Positions 1 through 5,685 of a stretch of DNA of 13,179 bases are shown here, in pieces (the stretch's first letter is position 1; the number at the start of each line of letters is the position of its first letter). The DNA lies in assembly GCA_029784825.1 (NCBI GenBank), contig JAFMAU010000051.1:1-13179 (forward strand). Direction: 5' to 3'. This DNA comes from Nitrososphaerota archaeon. Lineage in GTDB: Archaea > Thermoproteota > Nitrososphaeria > Nitrososphaerales > UBA183. The position numbers were made by a program, and so were the translations under genes. The notes under the pieces are model-generated. The model saw nothing but the letters and a program-made list of their open reading frames with translations, was not told the DNA's origin and did not search any database.

Positions 1-1
1 A

Positions 2-1285
2 GCCCAGACCGGCACGATGACGAAGTGGTCGGGATACTGGAACGCCACGGGCCTCCAGTCCATCGGCCAGTTCAACATCCAGACAATCCACGTCACGCAC
101 ATAGTGAACAAAGACCAGGCGCTGGGCGCCTTCACTTCAGGAACCGTCAACTTCCTCGACTCCAACTACCAGCTGAACCCGCAGGACTTCACAGTCCTTC
201 AGGCCAACGGCGGTAGAGCAACTCAGAGGTCCAGCCCCTCGGCTGGATGGCAAGAGATGACCCTTCAGATGACTTCGCCGATCTGGGGAACCGGAACGGC
301 AACCCCACTGGGCACGACAACACCATCCAAGGCAGCCCTTGCAGCCAGAGAGGTCAGGAACGCCATGAGCGATCTGATCCCAAGACAATACATCATAACC
401 AACCTGCTCCAGGGAGTGGGTTCGATAGGCATAACCCAGTTCTGCACGTGCTTCGCCTTTGCGTATCCGTCCAACGTCCAGCCTGACCCGTACAGCGTCT
501 CGGACGCTAAGGTCTTGCTGGCGCAAGCCGGCTACAACACAGGCGTTTCAGTGTCTAGCGGTGGCGGTGTAAACATTCCAACATCAACGATCACCATACC
601 GGGCTCGACTGTGACGGCTCCAAGCTTCCTGCTTGGTAACTCGTTCAGCGTGGCCGGTGCGTTCCCGGTTGATCCAGTACTCGGCAGCCAACACAACGGG
701 TTCGCGGTGATTCTCCAACAGAGCACAGACGGCCAGAAGACTTGGCAGGACTTGTTCTTCGTCCAGTCTTCGTCCGGCGGTGCCTACACCATGACCTACA
801 CTCCGTCCGTGACCGGGGCAGTTGCCTACAGGGCATTCTTCACCGGCCTCGGCTGGGACCAAGTCCAGCTGAACGGGTTCTCCAACGCCACAACGGTGGC
901 ATCGGTGGTCCCGCCAGTCGCGACTCAGACACCCCTCAACGTGACAGACACCAGATATGGCACTGTGTCCACCCTGAACGTGGGTTCACTAAGCCAAATC
1001 GTATCTCAGCTCGCATCCGGAGCCCAGCTTACCTCGCTTGGTAGCCAGCTCCAGTCGGCGCTGAACAACCTCTCGAGCAGTACCCAGTCAGCCCTGAACA
1101 CGCTGTCTGGTTCGTCGGCCTCGAAGACAGACCTCCAAAACGCGCAGACCACCCTGGGCGGCCAGATCACGACGCTGAACAACAGCGTTTCGAGCCTCTC
1201 AACGGTAGCCTACGCTGCACTAGCTGTAGCAATCGTATTGGGCCTCATAGCAATCGCGCTTTCGATGAGAAAGCCGAAAGCCTGA
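2..1285 (+). CDS. Extracellular solute-binding protein family 5 (peptide/oligopeptide type), C-terminal part, membrane-anchored; partial at window edge
   Basis: The reading frame is open to the left edge, so the N-terminus is missing; the first Met is at base 17. Counting from that Met, residues 30-62 (DQALGAFTSGTVNFLD) and 105-173 (AREVRNAMSDLIPR, then SVSDAKVLLAQAGY) match the C-terminal lobe of SBP family 5 proteins, where a 'vR.A.s..idR' helix and an 'Ak.LL..AGY' motif are hallmarks. Residues about 180-300 look like a Thr/Ser-rich beta domain. Residues about 325-395 are rich in Ser, Leu, Gln and Asn with heptad-like spacing, suggesting a coiled-coil stalk. Residues about 397-416 form a membrane helix ending in RKPKA. 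This fits an archaeal binding protein held outside the cell by a C-terminal anchor, capturing peptides or similar solutes for an ABC importer; the substrate cannot be read. The permease and ATPase genes are not in the window. Confidence 0.8.
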   Translation, partial: AQTGTMTKWSGYWNATGLQSIGQFNIQTIHVTHIVNKDQALGAFTSGTVNFLDSNYQLNPQDFTVLQANGGRATQRSSPSAGWQEMTLQMTSPIWGTGTATPLGTTTPSKAALAAREVRNAMSDLIPRQYIITNLLQGVGSIGITQFCTCFAFAYPSNVQPDPYSVSDAKVLLAQAGYNTGVSVSSGGGVNIPTSTITIPGSTVTAPSFLLGNSFSVAGAFPVDPVLGSQHNGFAVILQQSTDGQKTWQDLFFVQSSSGGAYTMTYTPSVTGAVAYRAFFTGLGWDQVQLNGFSNATTVASVVPPVATQTPLNVTDTRYGTVSTLNVGSLSQIVSQLASGAQLTSLGSQLQSALNNLSSSTQSALNTLSGSSASKTDLQNAQTTLGGQITTLNNSVSSLSTVAYAALAVAIVLGLIAIALSMRKPKA

Positions 1286-1296
1286 GGTCCCCCCCG

Positions 1297-1301
1297 TTTT
1301 T
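1297..1301 (+). terminator. Possible T-run terminator
   Basis: A run of five T follows a C-rich stretch, 12 nt after the stop codon of the solute-binding protein. Archaeal RNA polymerase can terminate on short T runs without a hairpin. The run overlaps the stop codon of the convergent gene that follows, and no strong stem precedes it. Confidence 0.35.
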
Positions 1302-1671
1302 AATACAGAACCAGGGCCAAGACGGCGGCTTCGGCCAGAAGCATCAACCCAGTCACCGAGTGTATGGCCGCAGTGAACTGAGCCCTCCTTCTTTCCTCTC
1401 CCGAAGAGAGGGGCGCCACAGTCTCCACGCTCCGCCCGAAGAGCAACCTCACCTGCCTCGAGAGAAACCTTGAGGACCCGCTGGAACTCATGTCGAGCGC
1501 TCCGCCAACAAGCATCAGCGCAGTCGCTTCAAGAAGCAGGACGAACCCGAAGGCCGAGATGACCGTGGTCGCCGCGACCAGGGTCGCGACGAACGCTACG
1601 CCCGCGCCGATGACGCTAAACACCGCTGCCTCCTTCGCAGAAGTGACGAGGAGGTCGAGCGACCAGTGCAA
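1300..1671 (-). CDS. Small integral membrane protein of unknown function
   Basis: I do not recognise this family. From the TTG at 1671 the product has about 123 residues. Two adjacent hydrophobic helices occupy roughly residues 15-38 and 40-60, followed by a Ser-rich, basic loop (RQVRLLFGR, then EERRR) and a third helix at the very C-terminus. The frame also extends to a TTG at 1692, but that codon directly abuts the AT-rich box at 1695-1703. A leaderless start at TTG 1671, 28 nt from the box centre, fits the promoter spacing used elsewhere in this window. The gene converges on the solute-binding protein with 14 nt between stop codons and diverges from the next gene. The function is unknown. 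Confidence 0.6.
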   Translation of the reverse strand: MHWSLDLLVTSAKEAAVFSVIGAGVAFVATLVAATTVISAFGFVLLLEATALMLVGGALDMSSSGSSRFLSRQVRLLFGRSVETVAPLSSGEERRRAQFTAAIHSVTGLMLLAEAAVLALVLY

Positions 1672-1694
1672 ACGGGGAGCAGTTGCGTCCAATC

Positions 1695-1703
1695 TTTATT
1701 AAA
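1695..1703. promoter_or_regulatory. AT-rich TATA-like element shared by two divergent genes
   Basis: TTTATTAAA reads as a TATA-like box on both strands. Counting about 27 nt outward from its centre (1699) gives start sites near 1672 (-) and 1726 (+), beside in-frame TTG codons at 1671 and 1730. No other AT-rich element lies between the two genes. The sharing is inferred from spacing. Confidence 0.5.
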
Positions 1704-1729
1704 TGTGCACGGCGCGGAGCCGAGCGTTC

Positions 1730-2653
1730 TTGCAAAGGAAGAAGACCAAGAGGCCGAGACACATGCTCGCAATCTCCTTCTTCGTGACCTTCTTTGCGCT
1801 CGCCGGAGTCTATTCGGTCTTCTATGTCTCTGTTCTCACTCCCCACGTAGATGTGGGGAAGTTGCCGCAGAGCATCCCGCCCTACACGTCTTTCTGGGCG
1901 AGCTACGTTCCCGCCAATGCGCTGCAGTTCGGGTTCCAGAACTACACCAAGGTGCGCTCGCTCAATTCGTCCTTTCCTCCAGAAATCACGCTCCTGCAGC
2001 TTGTGAAGCCCCCCGAGGCTATCAACACATCCCAGGTGAACTACTTCCTCGACATCACTTTCGCCCAGCCGAACGCCTCCATGAGCATCGTGTTCATGAA
2101 CTCCCAGGACTATCTGAACTTCCAGGCGCCGCTGCAGACCCTAGTGGGCTACGGCGAGGAGTTTGAGAATGCGACTCTCTACAGCGTCGCGGTCAGCCCG
2201 GGCTCCTCCCCGGTCCTGGGTTGGCTGGCCCTCATCCCGCACGACCGGGCCGTGGCTTTCGCAGCTGGGGCGTCCGAAGCGAAGCAGATCCTGGAGCTTT
2301 CGCTCGATTCCGCAGCCCATCCGTCGAAGTCAGTGCTCTCCAGGACAGACGTTACCGCTGCGCTGTATATTGTCGGGGGCGTCGCGGACCACGTCGGCAT
2401 CGGGGAGCAGAATTTCCAGGGAGTGGTGAGCGGCGGCCTGATGACGGTCACGGCCGTCGACTCGGTCGGCCAGGTGCTCTACGTCAAGAACGTGGTGGCC
2501 TTCGAGAGCTCCGCGGCCGCCATGGCGCACTACTCCGACGTCCACAAGGGCTTTCCAGGGGCCCAGCAATACACCGTGTACGATTCCTTCGTCTTGGCCC
2601 AGGAGGAGGACCCCCTCAGCAAGCTAGGGGGAGACTACAGAATCGTGCTCTAA
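1730..2653 (+). CDS. Membrane-anchored secreted protein of unknown function
   Basis: No family recognised. The frame opens with an ATG at 1703, but this codon overlaps the only TATA-like box and is unlikely to be transcribed. TTG 1730 gives a product of 307 residues starting with a basic stretch (QRKKTKRPRH) before a hydrophobic helix at about residues 13-35, the classic shape of a signal anchor. ATG 1763 is the other possibility and would drop the basic residues. The rest is soluble and lies outside the cell, with five N-x-S/T sequons (NYT, NSS, NTS, NAS, NAT) clustered in the first half, consistent with archaeal N-glycosylation. It contains no cysteine-based motif and no obvious catalytic signature. 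The next gene has its own promoter. Confidence 0.65.
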   Translation: MQRKKTKRPRHMLAISFFVTFFALAGVYSVFYVSVLTPHVDVGKLPQSIPPYTSFWASYVPANALQFGFQNYTKVRSLNSSFPPEITLLQLVKPPEAINTSQVNYFLDITFAQPNASMSIVFMNSQDYLNFQAPLQTLVGYGEEFENATLYSVAVSPGSSPVLGWLALIPHDRAVAFAAGASEAKQILELSLDSAAHPSKSVLSRTDVTAALYIVGGVADHVGIGEQNFQGVVSGGLMTVTAVDSVGQVLYVKNVVAFESSAAAMAHYSDVHKGFPGAQQYTVYDSFVLAQEEDPLSKLGGDYRIVL

Positions 2654-2670
2654 TCATGGAAAAGGGCTTT

Positions 2671-2697
2671 TATCCACCATATACAACATGGTGGATA
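2671..2697. promoter_or_regulatory. Perfect 10-bp inverted repeat in the promoter of the winged-helix gene (candidate operator)
   Basis: TATCCACCAT at 2671-2680 is exactly mirrored by ATGGTGGATA at 2688-2697, with a 7-nt spacer (ATACAAC). The left arm overlaps a TATA-like CTTTTATCC (2667-2675), and the right arm lies where transcription should begin, just upstream of a winged-helix gene. A dimer bound here would block transcription factor B or polymerase, so autoregulation by the encoded protein is the simplest reading. The symmetry is seen directly; the role is inferred. Confidence 0.6.
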
Positions 2698-2701
2698 TCG
2701 A

Positions 2702-2968
2702 TTGGAGTCGCTCCCGAGCAGCGCGGAATTTGTGAGTTCCAGCAGAGTCAGGGTGAAACTGCTTTTCCACCTCATCGCGGGGCCGAAATCTCCAAGCGAG
2801 TTGGCTATCATCGAGAGCAAGCACGTCAGTCACATAAGCAGAGCGCTGGCGGAGATGAGGAGCAGGGGCCTGGTCGAGTACTTGGCCACAGATTCGAGAG
2901 AGCGCTACTACAGGGTCACGAGCGAGGGATACGCGGTATTCACAATCCTGACCCGCGTGGCCAAGTGA
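2702..2968 (+). CDS. Small winged-helix transcriptional regulator (ArsR/MarR-like fold)
   Basis: This 88-residue protein is essentially a single winged-helix DNA-binding domain. Residues 15-27 form helix 1 (RVRVKLLFHLIAG), SPSELA opens the helix-turn-helix, KHVSHISRALAEMRSRGLVEYL is the recognition helix and its follow-on, and ERYYRVTSEGYAV is the beta wing. Such archaeal one-domain regulators usually act as dimers. TTG 2702 lies about 32 nt from a TATA-like box; GTG 2732 (MSSSRVRVK) is an alternative that would keep the whole domain. The inverted repeat at 2671-2697 immediately upstream is a natural binding site. No ligand-binding domain or metal-binding Cys/His set is visible, so the signal it senses is unknown. 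Confidence 0.8.
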   Translation: MESLPSSAEFVSSSRVRVKLLFHLIAGPKSPSELAIIESKHVSHISRALAEMRSRGLVEYLATDSRERYYRVTSEGYAVFTILTRVAK

Positions 2969-2986
2969 CAGTCGCTCCCAGTGCGG

Positions 2987-2992
2987 CTTATA
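2987..2992 (+). promoter_or_regulatory. TATA-like box of the Mrr-like nuclease gene
   Basis: CTTATA lies 28 nt upstream (centre to start) of the TTG at 3018, the archaeal spacing for a leaderless mRNA. Confidence 0.4.
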
Positions 2993-3017
2993 GCTCCGGG
3001 CCGATTCCAGCGCACGA

Positions 3018-3578
3018 TTGTCCGACCTAGTCTCAATGCTGACGCGGAAGCTCGGCTCGCCGGAGAGGTCGATGGAGCTCCTCGAGAAGAATCGGGAGTC
3101 GCTGGGGGTCGACTGCGAACCGACCGACCCAGGTCTTGTGGCACTGAGCCTCTGCTCGCTGGGCGTCCCGCTGGAAGACGTCTCGTCTCTCCTGAGCTGG
3201 AAGGAGTTCGAGTCCTTCTGCGCTGACCTGCTCAGGTCGGCCGGCTACAACGTGCGCGAGAACGTGCGCCTGCGAAAGCCGACCGCCCAGATAGACATAG
3301 TCGCCACCGGGACTTCTCTGGTCCTGTCCGTAGACTGCAAGCACTGGAAAAGGGGCGCGTCTCCCTCGACCCTCGCCAAGGTGGCGCGGGACCAGAACAA
3401 GAGGAACGAGCTCCTCAGGAAAGGTCTCTCGGATTCGCCGCCCATAGTCTCCGTGATCATAACTCTTGCCCAGCAGGGCGAGAGGTTCGTCGCCGGGGCC
3501 GCGGTCGTCCCACTCTCCGCGCTGCGGAGTTTCCTCAACACCGCGGACGGATACCTGGGACTACTAGCTCCCGCCTGA
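3018..3578 (+). CDS. Mrr-like PD-(D/E)xK nuclease domain protein
   Basis: From TTG 3018 the product has 186 residues; ATG 3036 is an alternative start. The C-terminal two thirds follow the Mrr/restriction-endonuclease-like core: E65 in WKEFESFCADLLRSAGYNV, D93 in AQIDIVA, and the D106-C107-K108 triplet in LSVDCKHWKRG, which places a Lys where the (D/E/Q)xK catalytic motif expects it. The N-terminal 60 residues are helical and not recognised. The fold suggests Mg-dependent cleavage of nucleic acid, in DNA repair or defence. No methyltransferase or specificity subunit lies nearby, so it is not a classical restriction-modification gene; a housekeeping repair role is as likely. The promoter, about 50 nt downstream of the regulator's stop, appears to be its own. 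Confidence 0.72.
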   Translation: MSDLVSMLTRKLGSPERSMELLEKNRESLGVDCEPTDPGLVALSLCSLGVPLEDVSSLLSWKEFESFCADLLRSAGYNVRENVRLRKPTAQIDIVATGTSLVLSVDCKHWKRGASPSTLAKVARDQNKRNELLRKGLSDSPPIVSVIITLAQQGERFVAGAAVVPLSALRSFLNTADGYLGLLAPA

Positions 3579-3593
3579 AAAGGCTCCGAACCC

Positions 3594-3601
3594 GTAAAAA
3601 G
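3594..3601 (+). promoter_or_regulatory. TATA-like box of the DapB-fold dehydrogenase gene
   Basis: GTAAAAAG is centred about 26 nt upstream of the ATG at 3623, consistent with leaderless transcription. Confidence 0.45.
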
Positions 3602-3622
3602 GCGGGACGCCTCCGCCGGACC

Positions 3623-4558
3623 ATGGCAAGGGTCGTGGTCTGCGGAATCGGCGCCATCGGCGTCGAGGTGCTCAAGCATCTGGCTGAACGCTCCCACGAA
3701 ATAGTCGGCGTGGCCGACAGCGACATCAGCAAGGCGGGAAAGGCCGTGAGCGAGCTGGCGGGGCTCCCCATTGAGCTGCGCGTCAGGCCCTCGATTAGGG
3801 CCCTTCAGCTCGACGGCGTCGATGTCGTGGTGTTCGCTACCAGCTCCAGGATCTCGGCAATCGAAGCGGACGTGGCCCAGGCCATCTTGGGGGGCGCCGA
3901 TGTCGTCACCACCTCCGAGGAGATGGCCTACCCCCAGCTCGCCTCCGGGGAGGCGGCGGGCAGGATAGACAGGCTGGCGAAAGAGAAGGGTGTCACCGTG
4001 GTGGGTGTGGGCGTCAACCCAGGCTTCGTGATGGACTGGGTGCCGGCTGTAGTCTCGTCCGCTTCCAAGAACCCCACCGTGATACACGTCGTCAGGAGCG
4101 TCGACGTCAGCAAGAGGAGGAGGCAGCTGCAGGCGAAGACAGGCGTGGGACTCACGAGGGCGAAGTTCGAAAGGGGTCTGGCCGACGGGGTCCTCGGGCA
4201 CGTGGGGCTGGCCGAGTCGGCCCACCTGATCGCTCTCTCCCTCGGCAGGAAGCTCGAAGGGCTCAGCCAGGGGACATTCCCCGTCCTCGGGGCCGAAGAC
4301 TATGTCATGGGCGTCAGGCAGTTCGCCGAAGGGAAGGCTGGCGGGTGCTCGATCAGGCTGGACCTCGAGATGACGATAACATCCGCGGATTTCGACACCG
4401 TGGAGGTCAAGGGTGAACCGAACCTGAAGCTCAGGTTCGAGCGGGGCGTCTTCGGAGACTCTGCGACCGTCGCGCTGACTGTCAGCGCCGTGGAGCGTGT
4501 GGCAGGCGCGAGGCCGGGCCTGATAACGGTCCTCGAGCTCCCGCTTATCAGGAGCTGA
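3623..4558 (+). CDS. DapB-fold NAD(P)-dependent dehydrogenase, 2,4-diaminopentanoate dehydrogenase-like family
   Basis: The 311-residue protein starts with a Rossmann nucleotide-binding motif (VVVCGIGAIG; Gly 8, 10 and 13). The central segment GVGVNPGFVMDWVP (residues 128-141), the RSVDVSKRR stretch, KTGVGLTRAKFERGL and GHVGLAES (192-199), and the C-terminal GDSATVALTVSAVERV...PGL, are all in the order seen in 2,4-diaminopentanoate dehydrogenases, relatives of dihydrodipicolinate reductase. Those enzymes oxidatively deaminate diamino acids in ornithine breakdown. The partner genes of that pathway (ornithine aminomutase, thiolase) are absent here, so the true substrate may be another amino acid or a related imine. 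Length is close to the family norm (about 330-350) and no truncation is seen. Confidence 0.75.
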   Translation: MARVVVCGIGAIGVEVLKHLAERSHEIVGVADSDISKAGKAVSELAGLPIELRVRPSIRALQLDGVDVVVFATSSRISAIEADVAQAILGGADVVTTSEEMAYPQLASGEAAGRIDRLAKEKGVTVVGVGVNPGFVMDWVPAVVSSASKNPTVIHVVRSVDVSKRRRQLQAKTGVGLTRAKFERGLADGVLGHVGLAESAHLIALSLGRKLEGLSQGTFPVLGAEDYVMGVRQFAEGKAGGCSIRLDLEMTITSADFDTVEVKGEPNLKLRFERGVFGDSATVALTVSAVERVAGARPGLITVLELPLIRS

Positions 4559-4657
4559 GCGGCCTCTCAGTCAAATGCCTTCCGGTCATCTTTGACCTAT
4601 CCGTAACTCTGTCACTTCATCGGGGCCAGCGGATTGACGCCGCTCGGACCTATTAAG
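4559..4657. other. Intergenic gap between convergent genes
   Basis: Ninety-nine nucleotides separate the DapB-fold gene from the convergent PPC gene. A short GTCAAA/TTTGAC inverted repeat (4570-4575 and 4591-4596) and an AGCGG/CCGCT pair (4628-4644) are visible. Neither is followed by a clear T run, so a terminator role is only possible. No small gene or RNA is recognisable. Confidence 0.4.
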
Positions 4658-5065
4658 TCAATCCTCGATCTCGTCGATGAGGTTGAGCCCGGTCTTCTCA
4701 TCGAAGTGCCTTGTCGCCCTGTTGCTGGTCGGTGTAATCACCACCTCCAGAAGAGGGAAGACGGTCGCAGAGATCAGGTGTCCGCCCACCACAGACATGT
4801 CCTTCCTTCCGAGGGTGCAGTGCGCGTGCAGAAACGGCTTCCCGTCCTTTTGGGTGATGTTCCCGAGCATTCCAGTCACTTCGAGGAACTCGTCGAAGCT
4901 GTGCTCTTCGTACTTCCTGGTCGCATGGTTGTAGTAGGCTAGGTCGAGCCTGTTGACCCCTCCGATGGCTTCGACCCTTGCCGTCTTGATATTCTCCGCG
5001 GCGGCGATGCGGATGATTTCGTCGGTCAGACTCGTGCCCGCCTTCAGCGCGTGGATTCTTGCCAT
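4658..5065 (-). CDS. PPC/DUF296 domain protein
   Basis: The 135-residue product is a single PPC (plant and prokaryote conserved, DUF296) domain. Visible signatures are ARIHALKAGTSL at the start, EAIGGVNRLDLAYY, the histidine cluster GKPFLHAHCTLGR (H80, H82) and VVGGHLISATVFPLLEVVI (H96). In solved family members these histidines sit together in a trimer, often around a metal. In plants the domain occurs in AT-hook DNA-binding proteins; stand-alone archaeal and bacterial versions have no settled function. The frame extends to TTG 5086, but ATG 5065 starts exactly where the family starts and lies 27 nt from the TATA-like box at 5088-5096, so I chose it. It diverges from the DUF99 gene. Confidence 0.87.
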   Translation of the reverse strand: MARIHALKAGTSLTDEIIRIAAAENIKTARVEAIGGVNRLDLAYYNHATRKYEEHSFDEFLEVTGMLGNITQKDGKPFLHAHCTLGRKDMSVVGGHLISATVFPLLEVVITPTSNRATRHFDEKTGLNLIDEIED

Positions 5066-5087
5066 GGCCGGCGGGAGCGCCGCCAAG

Positions 5088-5096
5088 GCTAAAAGG
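5088..5096. promoter_or_regulatory. Single TATA-like element between two divergent leaderless genes
   Basis: GCTAAAAGG (CCTTTTAGC on the minus strand) is the only AT-rich element between the PPC and DUF99 genes. Its centre (5092) is 27 nt from ATG 5065 on the minus strand and 27 nt from TTG 5119 on the plus strand, so it could serve both directions. Confidence 0.55.
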
Positions 5097-5118
5097 TTGG
5101 AAGGCGCCTTTGGACCTG

Positions 5119-5685
5119 TTGCGGCTCCATCTCAACAAGAAGGGGATGAGGGTGCTGGGGGTGGCGGAGAGCTTCAGGCCGGGCGAGGAGAGTTCGCTCC
5201 TGGCCGGAGTGGTGATGCGCGGAGACCTGGTGATCGACGGCTTCGCCTTCGCCAGGACCTCCGTCGGTGGGGACGACGCAACCCGGAGGATCGTCTCGCT
5301 CTACCGAAGGCTGAGGCGGAACGACGTGAACCTGATCATGGTGTCGGGGGCGATCCTGAGCCTCTACAACATCCTGGACGTCGACGAGCTCGCGTCGAAG
5401 ACCAAGCTTCCGGTCATCTGCCTCACCTACAAGGAGACTGCGGGAATAGAGGGTTCGATCCTCCGTCACTTTCCCGACAGGAAGGAGGAGAAGATCAGGG
5501 CATACAGGAGGCTCAGCCCGAGGAAGCGCTTCAAACTCTCCTCCGGGTTTGTGGTGTACGCCAGAACCTCCCGCGTGGGGGACGGCGAAGCTCTCAGGGT
5601 GGCCGACATGTTCACTCTGCAGGGCTCACTTCCGGAGCCCGTCAGGGTCGCCAAGCTCCTGGCGAGGGCCGGGGCCGACCTCTAG
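5119..5685 (+). CDS. DUF99 / UPF0215 family protein (endonuclease dU family)
   Basis: The sequence runs through the family signature: HLNKKGMRVLGVAESF at the start, SSLLAGVVMRGDLVIDGFAF, VGGDDATRRIVSL, then IMVSGAILSLYNILDVDEL and KLPVICLTYKE. DUF99 proteins are nearly universal in archaea. I recall that domain databases now call the family endonuclease dU, related in fold to endonuclease V and acting on deoxyuridine in DNA; I cannot verify this here. Family members begin just before 'kkGiRvLGi', so TTG 5119 (27 nt from the TATA-like box) fits better than ATG 5146, which removes the conserved LHLNKK segment; TTG 5110 is also possible. About 188 residues, the usual length. The stop codon overlaps that of the convergent oxidase within CTAG. 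Confidence 0.83.
   Translation: MRLHLNKKGMRVLGVAESFRPGEESSLLAGVVMRGDLVIDGFAFARTSVGGDDATRRIVSLYRRLRRNDVNLIMVSGAILSLYNILDVDELASKTKLPVICLTYKETAGIEGSILRHFPDRKEEKIRAYRRLSPRKRFKLSSGFVVYARTSRVGDGEALRVADMFTLQGSLPEPVRVAKLLARAGADL

Noticed and set aside
2688..2735. Short ATG frame of 15 codons just upstream of the winged-helix gene
   Set aside because: It starts inside the inverted repeat, overlaps the regulator in another frame and has no independent support; possibly a chance ATG created by the palindrome.
3245..4225. Minus-strand frame of 326 codons opposite the nuclease and dehydrogenase genes
   Set aside because: Antisense shadow typical of GC-rich DNA; His/Arg/Gly-rich, no motif, and it crosses two well-supported genes and their intergenic promoter.
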